A stretch of 5,594 bases of DNA, from assembly GCA_002310235.1 (NCBI GenBank), contig DBYO01000021.1:58900-64493 (forward strand). The letters are read 5' to 3'. Position 1 is the stretch's first letter. Each line of letters opens with the position of its first letter. Position numbers and translations under genes: made by a program. Shown here in pieces: positions 1 to 5,315 of this stretch. The stretch comes from Bacteroidales bacterium UBA1184. GTDB taxonomy: Bacteria > Bacteroidota > Bacteroidia > Bacteroidales > ML635J-15. Under the pieces are notes generated by a model. It did no database searches. It was not told the DNA's origin and saw only the letters and a program-made list of their open reading frames with translations.

Positions 1-923
1 TTCAAGCCGCGTTCCTCGGTGATAACTTCACCACCGGTAAGGATTGCTATATCCTGCAACATTTCTTTTCTTCTGTCACCGAATCCTGGAGCCTTTACAG
101 CAGCAATCTTCAATGTGCCTCTCAAGCGGTTAACAATCAAGGTTGCCAAAGCTTCGCTTTCAACATCTTCGGCAATGATAAGCAACGATTTGCCTTCCTG
201 TGCAATTGGTTCGAGAACTGGCAGCAAGTCCTTCATCGACGAAATCTTCTTGTCGGTAATAAGTATGTAAGGATTGTCCATTACGGTCTGCATCTTCTCG
301 CTGTCGGTAATGAAGTATGGAGAAATGTAGCCACGGTCGAACTGCATACCTTCAACAACCTTAACTTCGGTTGTGATACCCTTTGCCTCTTCGATTGTGA
401 TAACGCCTTCCTTCTTTACCTTTTCCATTGCGAGGGCGATGTCCTTACCGATTGCAAGTTCGTTGTTTGCCGAAATGGTTGCAACCTGCTCGATTTTCTT
501 GTTGTCGTCGCCAACGTTCTGGCTCATCTTCTTCAATTCTGCCACAACTGCAGCAACAGCCTTGTCGATACCGCGCTTCAAGTCCATTGGATTTGCGCCA
601 GCGGTTACGTTCTTCAAGCCTTCGCTAACGATTGCCTGAGCAAGAACGGTAGCGGTTGTTGTTCCGTCACCAGCATCGTCGTTGGTCTTCGATGCAACTT
701 CCTTAACCATCTGAGCACCCATGTTCATGAACGGGTCCTTTATTTCGATTTCCTTTGCTACGCTGACACCGTCCTTGGTGATGTGCGGAGCACCGAACTT
801 CTTGTCAATTACTACATTTCTGCCCTTAGGACCAAGTGTTACCTTTACGGCATCTGCCAAAGTGTCAACACCCTTCTTCAACAAGTCTCTTGATTCGATA
901 TTGAATTTTATCTCTTTTGCCAT
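1..923 (-). CDS. groEL: Chaperonin GroEL (Hsp60), N-terminal 307 residues; 3' end beyond the window
   Basis: This is the large subunit of the cytosolic double-ring ATP-driven chaperonin that folds proteins together with GroES. The ATG at 923-921 gives the usual MAKEIKF start and has a good AGGA Shine-Dalgarno 7 nt upstream. The translation runs without a stop to the window edge. Visible are LGPKGRNVV in the equatorial ATP site, Asp51 in KDGVSVAKE (E. coli Asp52), and Asp86 in GDGTTTATVLAQ (Asp87 in E. coli, where it coordinates nucleotide-bound metal). The equatorial domain is roughly residues 1-133 and the intermediate domain about 134-190. The apical domain then runs through EGMQFDRGYISPYF and APGFGDRR, and the fragment ends in TGGEVITEERGL. 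The family is about 545 residues long, so roughly 56% is present. No frameshift or missing key residue is seen. It lies 19 nt after groES and is almost certainly co-transcribed with it. Confidence 0.98.
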   Translation of the reverse strand, partial: MAKEIKFNIESRDLLKKGVDTLADAVKVTLGPKGRNVVIDKKFGAPHITKDGVSVAKEIEIKDPFMNMGAQMVKEVASKTNDDAGDGTTTATVLAQAIVSEGLKNVTAGANPMDLKRGIDKAVAAVVAELKKMSQNVGDDNKKIEQVATISANNELAIGKDIALAMEKVKKEGVITIEEAKGITTEVKVVEGMQFDRGYISPYFITDSEKMQTVMDNPYILITDKKISSMKDLLPVLEPIAQEGKSLLIIAEDVESEALATLIVNRLRGTLKIAAVKAPGFGDRRKEMLQDIAILTGGEVITEERGL

Positions 924-930
924 GATTATA

Positions 931-934
931 TCCT
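931..934 (-). promoter_or_regulatory. Shine-Dalgarno site of groEL
   Basis: The minus strand reads GAAAGGATATAATC before the groEL ATG; AGGA lies 7 nt from the start codon. It stands out because most other genes here lack a comparable site. It may raise GroEL translation relative to GroES within the shared transcript; that role is inferred. Confidence 0.7.
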
Positions 935-942
935 TTCAAAAA

Positions 943-1224
943 TTATTCTTCAACTACTAATAAAATATCGGTCTGATTCATAATCAGATAGCTTTCGCCA
1001 TTGATTTTCAACTCAGTACCGCTGTACTTTCCGTACAAAACAACATCACCAGCCTTAACCTCGATGGGTTCGTCCTTCTTCTGGTTTCCTACTGCGATGA
1101 TTTTGCCTTTCTGTGGTTTTTCCTGTGCTGAATCGGGGATAATGATTCCGCCAACTGTCTTCTGTTCTGCTGCTTCCGGTTTAATCAGGACTTTGCCTGC
1201 CATTGGTCTTCCTATCTTTTCCAT
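943..1224 (-). CDS. groES: Co-chaperonin GroES (Hsp10), complete, 93 aa
   Basis: GroES forms the seven-subunit lid of the GroEL folding chamber in the cytosol. The 93-residue product matches the family length of about 90-97. It shows VLIKPE in the first strands, the mobile-loop region ending in GGIIIPD (residues 25-31) whose hydrophobic triplet binds the GroEL apical domain, and the C-terminal part with VLYGKYSGTEL and YLIMNQTDILLVV. The frame stays open upstream to 1395, but that extension runs through the eno terminator and the regulatory region and has no GroES similarity. The ATG at 1224-1222 places the first beta strand correctly, so I chose it; an internal Met8 would remove part of that strand. 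There is no Shine-Dalgarno, only an A/T-rich leader. The N-terminus is slightly odd: the usual PLxDRVL is PMAGKVL here. The stop is TAA and groEL follows after 19 nt. Confidence 0.96.
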   Translation of the reverse strand: MEKIGRPMAGKVLIKPEAAEQKTVGGIIIPDSAQEKPQKGKIIAVGNQKKDEPIEVKAGDVVLYGKYSGTELKINGESYLIMNQTDILLVVEE

Positions 1225-1269
1225 GATATCTTTAAATTTTTTTGTTAGACAATTTAAAATTTTACGGCA

Positions 1270-1341
1270 TGACATTATCGAAAAATGTGCCACTCGCGAA
1301 AAACTGACAAAATGACAAATTCGGGCTTGACAGAACTGACA
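1270..1341 (-). repeat. Cluster of five TGACA/TGTCA words upstream of groES
   Basis: TGACA on the plus strand (TGTCA in the direction of groESL transcription) begins at 1270, 1305, 1313, 1328 and 1337. Four of the five form two tandem pairs, TGACAAAATGACA (1305-1317) and TGACAGAACTGACA (1328-1341), whose starts are 23 nt apart, about two helix turns. The fifth lies on the other side of the TGGCAC element. Such regular repeats in a short non-coding stretch suggest binding sites for a transcription factor; the protein is unknown. Confidence 0.55.
1278..1292 (-). promoter_or_regulatory. Possible sigma-54-type (-24/-12) promoter for groESL
   Basis: The minus strand reads TGGCACATTTTTCGA. The first six bases equal the -24 half of the RpoN consensus (TGGCAC), and the T-run before the -12 element also fits. 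The -12 element is imperfect: where GC is expected ten bases after the GG, the sequence has GA. If real, transcription would start near 1266 and leave a leader of about 40 nt. This rests on motif matching only. The alternatives are a site for another regulator or chance. Confidence 0.3.
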
Positions 1342-1363
1342 TGGGGTGTCGGAATGGCGGAGG

Positions 1364-1404
1364 AAAAACAAAAAAGCGCAGACAGCCTCTGCCATCTGCG
1401 CTTT
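1364..1404 (-). terminator. Rho-independent terminator after eno
   Basis: A perfect 10-bp stem is formed by 1373-1382 and 1395-1404 (AAAGCGCAGA with TCTGCGCTTT) around a 12-nt loop. On the minus strand it is followed by T-rich sequence, TTTTTTGTTTTT, reaching 1364. It begins 20 nt after the eno stop. In the plus direction the downstream sequence is less U-rich, so it should act mainly on eno transcripts and insulate groESL. Confidence 0.88.
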
Positions 1405-1424
1405 CTATTATTAACCTAAAACTT

Positions 1425-2714
1425 TTATTCTCTTGCGAACTTGAAATTTCTGCCAAGGTAGTTGGCATTTTCGCCAAGCTGTTCCTCGATGCGAAGCAAC
1501 TGGTTGTACTTTGCAATGCGGTCGGTACGCGAAGCCGAACCGGTCTTTATAAGACCAGAATTTACAGCCACTGCCAAATCTGCTATGAAAGTATCCTCGG
1601 TTTCGCCCGAACGGTGGCTTATAATTGTCGTATAAGCATTGCGCTGTGCAAGGTTGATTGTCTCCATAGTCTCCGACAAGGTGCCAATCTGGTTCAACTT
1701 AACCAAAATGGAATTAGCTACGCCACCCTCGATTCCCTTGGCAAGACGTACGGGACTTGTAACAAACAAATCGTCGCCAACAAGCTGAACTCGGTCGCCA
1801 ATAGTGTCGGTAAGGAGCTTCCATCCATCCCAGTCGTCCTCAGCCAGACCGTCCTCAATCGAAATAATCGGGTACTTCGATGTCCACTGCTTCCAGTATT
1901 CAACCAACTGTTCCGAAGTGAACGACTTGCCGTTTGAACCGAAAGTATAAAGGTTCTTCTGCGCATCGTAAAACTCGCTTGCAGCAGCATCGAGAGCAAT
2001 GTAAATATCCTCGCCAGGCTTGTAACCAGCCTTTTCTATAGCCTTAATAACATATTCAACGGCTTCCTCGTTTGAGCCAAGGTTCGGTGCGAAACCGCCT
2101 TCGTCGCCAACATTAGTCGAATACTTCGATGCCGACAATACAGATTTCAGATTATGGAAAACTTCGGTTCCCATCCTCAGTGCCTCACTGAAAGTAGGAG
2201 CGCCGACTGGCATAATCATGAATTCCTGTATGTCAATCTTGTTGTCGGCATGAGCACCGCCGTTGAGAATATTCATCATCGGTATCGGCAAAGTCCTTGC
2301 GCCGAGTCCGCCTATATAACTGAACAACGACATTCCGTGTTCCTGAGCGGCCGCCTGCGCGCATGCCATCGAAACGGCAAGAATTGCATTTGCGCCAAGT
2401 CCCGACTTGTTTGCTGTACCATCAAGGTTTATCATCGCACGGTCGATAGCCAACTGGTCATCGACATACAAACCCTGCAAGCCTTCGGCGATTGTAGTCT
2501 GCACATTGCGAACTGCCTGCATTACGCCCTTCCCCATGAAACGGCTCTTGTCGCCGTCACGAAGTTCGAGCATTTCGTGAACACCGGTAGAAGCACCGCT
2601 TGGAACAGCGGCACGGCCTACAGCGCCACCTGTTGTGTATATTTCGACCTCTACGGTCGGATTTCCGCGAGAATCAAGGATTTGCCTTGCATGTACATTT
2701 GCTATTTGTCCCAT
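1425..2714 (-). CDS. eno: Enolase (phosphopyruvate hydratase), complete, 429 aa
   Basis: Enolase interconverts 2-phosphoglycerate and phosphoenolpyruvate in glycolysis and gluconeogenesis, in the cytosol, with Mg2+. The N-terminal capping domain carries ARQILDSRGNPTVEVE (9-24) and the flexible SGAST loop (39-43). The barrel domain has His155 and Glu164 (GGAHADN, IQEFM), the catalytic acid Glu205 in GDEGGF, the metal ligands Asp242, Glu287 (SIEDGL) and Asp314 (GDDLF), the catalytic base Lys339 in the signature LVKLNQIGT, the HRSGET loop (367-372) and Lys390. Nothing is missing, and the length matches the family. The frame extends 14 codons upstream, but those codons run into the rplQ terminator hairpin. 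The ATG at 2714-2712 gives a normal N-terminus (MGQIANVHARQILDSRG). No Shine-Dalgarno is visible. eno sits between two hairpins and is probably its own unit or fed by read-through from rplQ. Confidence 0.98.
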   Translation of the reverse strand: MGQIANVHARQILDSRGNPTVEVEIYTTGGAVGRAAVPSGASTGVHEMLELRDGDKSRFMGKGVMQAVRNVQTTIAEGLQGLYVDDQLAIDRAMINLDGTANKSGLGANAILAVSMACAQAAAQEHGMSLFSYIGGLGARTLPIPMMNILNGGAHADNKIDIQEFMIMPVGAPTFSEALRMGTEVFHNLKSVLSASKYSTNVGDEGGFAPNLGSNEEAVEYVIKAIEKAGYKPGEDIYIALDAAASEFYDAQKNLYTFGSNGKSFTSEQLVEYWKQWTSKYPIISIEDGLAEDDWDGWKLLTDTIGDRVQLVGDDLFVTSPVRLAKGIEGGVANSILVKLNQIGTLSETMETINLAQRNAYTTIISHRSGETEDTFIADLAVAVNSGLIKTGSASRTDRIAKYNQLLRIEEQLGENANYLGRNFKFARE

Positions 2715-2739
2715 AATTTTACTTAACGTATTTACACAC

Positions 2740-2771
2740 AAAAAATGGAGATACAAGTATCCCCATTTTTT
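2740..2771 (-). terminator. Hairpin terminator between rplQ and eno
   Basis: The arms 2740-2754 and 2757-2771 pair over 15 positions with a two-base turn (in practice a CTTG tetraloop). The outer arms are AAAAAATGG and CCATTTTTT, so the 3' arm ends in a U-run typical of intrinsic terminators. At 2749/2762 the minus-strand RNA has a G-U wobble where a plus-strand RNA would have an A-C mismatch, so the hairpin is more stable for transcripts coming from rplQ. It starts 15 nt after the rplQ stop and should end, fully or partly, the ribosomal protein operon. Confidence 0.82.
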
Positions 2772-2786
2772 ATGATGGAAATTAAA

Positions 2787-3257
2787 TTATTCTTCCTTCT
2801 TTTCTTCCTGTGCAGGAGCAGCTTCAGCTGTAGTGTCGGCAGCTTTCTTGCGTGAACGACGAACTTTCTTCTTAGTTTCCTTTGTTGCGAGCATGTTCTC
2901 GTTGTAGTCAACAAGTTCCATCATACACATTTCAGCATTATCGCCCAAGCGGTTGCCAGTTCTAAGGATGCGGGTATATCCACCTGGTCTGTCGCCAACC
3001 TTTACTATAACATTACGGAAGAGTTCGGTGATAGCTTCCTTGTTTTCGAGGTAGCCGAAAACAACCCTACGATTGTGAGTCGAGTCTTCCTTGGCCTTTG
3101 TGATCAGAGGTTCTACATAAACTCTCAGAGCCTTAGCCTTTGCTACAGTTGTGAAGATGCGCTTATGCAAAATCAGAGAAGATGCCATGTTAGACAATAA
3201 AGCTTGTCTGTGAGCACTCTTTCTTCCTAAATGATTTACTTTCTTATTATGTCTCAT
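2787..3257 (-). CDS. rplQ: 50S ribosomal protein L17 (bL17) with charged C-terminal tail, complete, 156 aa
   Basis: L17 is a protein of the large ribosomal subunit. The conserved core (about residues 1-118) shows MRHNKKVNHLGRKSAHRQALLSNM at the start, the central LITKAKEDSTHNRRVVF, and the region from GGYTRILRTGNRLGDNA to MMELVDYN at its end. After that comes a low-complexity tail of about 35 residues rich in Lys, Ala and Glu (KKVRRSRKKAADTTAEAAPAQEEKKEE). Bacterial L17 is often 117-130 residues, so 156 is long; longer tails of this kind are usual in Bacteroidota as far as I know. The ATG at 3257-3255 gives the invariant MRH start. rplQ follows rpoA by 12 nt, the standard end of the alpha operon, and is followed by a terminator hairpin. 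The stop is TAA. Confidence 0.97.
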   Translation of the reverse strand: MRHNKKVNHLGRKSAHRQALLSNMASSLILHKRIFTTVAKAKALRVYVEPLITKAKEDSTHNRRVVFGYLENKEAITELFRNVIVKVGDRPGGYTRILRTGNRLGDNAEMCMMELVDYNENMLATKETKKKVRRSRKKAADTTAEAAPAQEEKKEE

Positions 3258-3269
3258 TTTCTAAAAGTA

Positions 3270-4262
3270 TTATTCCTTATCCAACTTAAATTTTGATGTA
3301 TCCATTCCGAAGCTAAGGTTCTTCATATCAAGAAGAGCCTCGAGTTCGGTGAGTGACTTCTTACCGAAGTTTCTGAACTTCAGCAAATCAGACTTATTGT
3401 ATTGAACCAAATCGCCCAATGTCTCGATTTCGGCAGCCTTCAAGCAATTAAGCGCACGAACAGAAAGGTCAAGATCTACGAGTCTAGACTTGAGCAACTG
3501 TCTCATGCGGAGAACTTCCTCGTCGAATTCATCCTTTTCGTGCTTTTCATCTGTATCCAATGTAATCTTTTCATCGGAGAAGAGCATGAAATGATGAATA
3601 AGAATTTTAGCGGCTTCCTTCAAAGCGTCCTTCGGATGAATAGAACCATCGGTCTGAATTTCGATAATGAGCTTATCGTAGTCGGTTCTCTGTTCAACAC
3701 GCATGTTCTCTACATAATACTTAACATTTACAATCGGGGTAAAAATAGAACCGATTGGAATAACGCCGATAGTATCGTCGAGAGTTCTGTTTTCGTCTGG
3801 CTGAACATAACCTCTACCCTTTATGATAGACAAGTCCATCTTGAGGGTTACAGAAGGTTCCATACGGCAAATAAGCAAATCGGGGTTCAAAATTTTGAAA
3901 CCAGAAAGGAATTTTCCGATATCGCCAGCTCTGAACTCCTGCTGTCCTGATATAACAACAGAAACATTCTCGTGGTTAACATCCTCAATCTGCTGCTTGA
4001 AGCGAACCTGCTTAAGCTGGAGAATGATTTCAGTAACATCTTCCATTACTCCGGGTATTGTTGAAAATTCGTGATCAACACCCTCTATCTTTACGGATGA
4101 AATTGCAAAACCTTCGAGCGATGAAAGCAGTATTCTTCTCAATGCATTTCCGATTGTCATACCATAACCCGGTTCAAGAGGTCTGAACTCGAACTTTCCG
4201 TAGAAATCGGTAGCTTCAAGCATAACTACCTTATCTGGTTTTTGAAACGCTAAAATTGACAT
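3270..4262 (-). CDS. rpoA: DNA-directed RNA polymerase subunit alpha, complete, 330 aa
   Basis: The alpha subunit dimerises to start RNA polymerase assembly, and its C-terminal domain contacts promoter UP elements and activators. The N-terminal domain (about 1-233) has the assembly motif GNALRRILLSSLEG (38-51) and HEFSTIPGVMEDVTEIILQLK. A short, very acidic linker follows (DTDEKHEKDEFDEE, 236-249). The C-terminal domain (about 255-320) keeps the DNA-contact residues known from E. coli: Arg269 and Asn272 in SVRALNCLK, then NFGKKSLTE (298-306), matching E. coli Arg265, Asn268 and the NLGKKS loop. Length is normal (E. coli 329). The ATG at 4262-4260 has an AAAGG Shine-Dalgarno-like run overlapping the rpsD stop. 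Its place between rpsD (11 nt upstream) and rplQ (12 nt downstream) is the classical alpha-operon order. Confidence 0.99.
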   Translation of the reverse strand: MSILAFQKPDKVVMLEATDFYGKFEFRPLEPGYGMTIGNALRRILLSSLEGFAISSVKIEGVDHEFSTIPGVMEDVTEIILQLKQVRFKQQIEDVNHENVSVVISGQQEFRAGDIGKFLSGFKILNPDLLICRMEPSVTLKMDLSIIKGRGYVQPDENRTLDDTIGVIPIGSIFTPIVNVKYYVENMRVEQRTDYDKLIIEIQTDGSIHPKDALKEAAKILIHHFMLFSDEKITLDTDEKHEKDEFDEEVLRMRQLLKSRLVDLDLSVRALNCLKAAEIETLGDLVQYNKSDLLKFRNFGKKSLTELEALLDMKNLSFGMDTSKFKLDKE

Positions 4263-4269
4263 TTACTTA

Positions 4270-4274
4270 CCTTT
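4270..4274 (-). promoter_or_regulatory. Shine-Dalgarno-like site of rpoA
   Basis: The minus strand reads TAAAAGG then TAAGTAA before the ATG of rpoA. AAAGG lies 7 nt from the start codon and its first A is the last base of the rpsD stop codon. This is consistent with translational coupling of rpoA to rpsD. Confidence 0.45.
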
Positions 4275-4882
4275 TATTTTGAATACAATTCGACTATTAA
4301 CTGTTCTCTAATGTTTTCGGGTATGTCTTCTCTTTCAGGAACTGACATGAACTTACCCGACATTGAATTTTCGTCCCACTCCATCCAAGGATACTTGCTG
4401 TGGTTAAAACCGCTCAAGCTATTGGTAATAAGTTCGAGAGATTTCGATCTTTCGCGAACCGAAATAATATCACCTGGCTTTACAGAGAACGAAGGGATGT
4501 TGCACATTTCGCCGTTTACCATAATGTGACGGTGCGAAACAAGCTGACGTGCAGATACTCTTGTAGGAGCAATACCCAATCTGAATACAACGTTATCGAG
4601 TCTTGATTCGAGCAACTGAAGCAGAACAACACCGGTTACACCCTTTGAGCTGCTAGCCTTTTTGAAAAGGTTGCGGAACTGTCTTTCGAGAACACCGTAG
4701 GTATATTTTGCCTTCTGCTTTTCTCTCAACTGAGTACCGTACTCAGATACTTTCTTTCTTTTTTTGTTCAAACCATGCTGTCCTGGAGGGAAGTTTCTTC
4801 TTTCCAAAACCTTATCTGGACCAAATATTGGTTCACCAAATTTCCTTGCAATTTTAGTTTGCGGTCCTGTATATCTTGCCAT
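4274..4882 (-). CDS. rpsD: 30S ribosomal protein S4 (uS4), complete, 202 aa
   Basis: S4 is a primary 16S rRNA-binding protein that starts assembly of the 30S body; in E. coli it also represses the alpha operon. The start MARYTGPQTKIARKFG and the PPGQHG motif (32-37) belong to the N-terminal rRNA-binding domain. That domain has no CxxC pair, so it is the zinc-free form. The S4 RNA-binding fold begins at LLESRLDNVVFRLGIAPTRVSARQLVSH (about 90-117) and runs to about residue 150, including HIMVNG. The C-terminus IREQLIVELYSK is the family ending. Length matches the usual 200-209. It starts 36 nt after the rpsK stop, the widest gap in the operon here; the leader is A-rich without a Shine-Dalgarno. 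The S4 translational operator known from E. coli lies before rpsM, outside this window, so autoregulation cannot be judged. Confidence 0.98.
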   Translation of the reverse strand: MARYTGPQTKIARKFGEPIFGPDKVLERRNFPPGQHGLNKKRKKVSEYGTQLREKQKAKYTYGVLERQFRNLFKKASSSKGVTGVVLLQLLESRLDNVVFRLGIAPTRVSARQLVSHRHIMVNGEMCNIPSFSVKPGDIISVRERSKSLELITNSLSGFNHSKYPWMEWDENSMSGKFMSVPEREDIPENIREQLIVELYSK

Positions 4883-4918
4883 TTTTCTTTTCTTTTAAAA
4901 ATAACACTAAACCAAAAA

Positions 4919-5308
4919 TTAAACTCTTCTTCTCTTAGGAGGTCTGCAGCCATTGTGTGGCAATGGAGTTACGTCGATAATTTCGGTAACTTCGATTCCC
5001 ATGTTGTGCAATGACCTTACAGCGGATTCTCTACCAGCACCCGGACCCTTAACATAAGCCTTAACTTTTCTGAGTCCAAGATCGTATGCTACCTTACCGC
5101 AGTCTTCTGCTGCCATCTGTCCTGCATACGGAGTGTTCTTCTTGCTTCCGCGGAAACCATTCTTTCCTGAAGAAGACCATGATATAACCTGTCCTTCGTT
5201 ATTGGTCAACGTTACGATGATGTTGTTGAACGAAGTATGAACGTGTGCAAGGCCAGTAGCCTCTACTTTTACTACACGCTTCTTTGTTACTCTTGCTTTC
5301 TTAGCCAT
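4919..5308 (-). CDS. rpsK: 30S ribosomal protein S11 (uS11), complete, 129 aa
   Basis: S11 is a protein of the 30S platform near the mRNA exit and the Shine-Dalgarno helix. The sequence has the basic N-terminus MAKKARVTKKRVVK, the core HVHTSFNNIIVTLT, SSSGKNGFRGSKKNTPYAGQ, and KGPGAGRESAVRSL (88-100). The signature ending DVTPLPHNGCRPPKRRRV includes Asn119-Gly120, the position carrying isoaspartate in E. coli S11. At 129 residues it is exactly the E. coli length. The ATG at 5308-5306 lies 7 nt after the rpsM stop, so coupled translation is likely. There is no clear Shine-Dalgarno. The downstream 36 nt to rpsD are A/T-rich with no hairpin that I can see. Confidence 0.98.
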   Translation of the reverse strand: MAKKARVTKKRVVKVEATGLAHVHTSFNNIIVTLTNNEGQVISWSSSGKNGFRGSKKNTPYAGQMAAEDCGKVAYDLGLRKVKAYVKGPGAGRESAVRSLHNMGIEVTEIIDVTPLPHNGCRPPKRRRV

Positions 5309-5315
5309 ATCTTAC

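Larger units (their letters stand above)
1225..1372 (-). promoter_or_regulatory. groESL upstream regulatory region
   Basis: This stretch separates the eno terminator from the groES start and must contain the groESL promoter if the terminator works. It carries five TGTCA words on the transcribed strand, a TGGCAC element, and two copies of TTTTTCG (minus strand, 1303-1297 and 1285-1279). The last 35 nt before groES are very A/T-rich, including a run of seven A. I found no convincing Bacteroidota primary promoter (TTTG near -33 with TAnnTTTG near -7) and no CIRCE operator. No coding potential is seen. Confidence 0.6.

Noticed and set aside
1284..1310. A possible CIRCE (HrcA) operator, since GAGTG followed by GCAC occurs on the minus strand
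   Set aside because: Only GAGTG of one half-site matches; the other half-site TTAGCACTC is absent at the required 9-nt distance.
1225..1395. A 57-codon N-terminal extension of groES
   Set aside because: It would begin inside the eno terminator hairpin and cross the repeat region; GroES proteins do not have it, and the chosen ATG gives the family length.
1341..1937. A 198-codon open frame on the plus strand opposite eno and its terminator
   Set aside because: It runs antisense to the well-supported eno and through a terminator hairpin; the translation is low-quality and matches no family I know. Such frames arise from codon bias of the opposite gene.
2154..2726. A 190-codon open frame on the plus strand opposite eno
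   Set aside because: Antisense to the conserved enolase N-terminal half; composition (many Cys, His, Arg) looks like a shadow frame, and no promoter or ribosome site is evident.
2715..2756. A 14-codon N-terminal extension of eno (MYLHFLCV...)
   Set aside because: It starts within the loop of the rplQ terminator hairpin and adds residues not found in enolases; the internal ATG gives a typical start.
3402..3950. A 182-codon open frame on the plus strand opposite rpoA
   Set aside because: Antisense to a complete and conserved rpoA; no recognisable protein features.
4883..4918. A possible internal promoter or S4-binding leader in the rpsK-rpsD gap
   Set aside because: Only 36 A/T-rich nt with no hairpin, pseudoknot-like pairing or promoter boxes that I can see.
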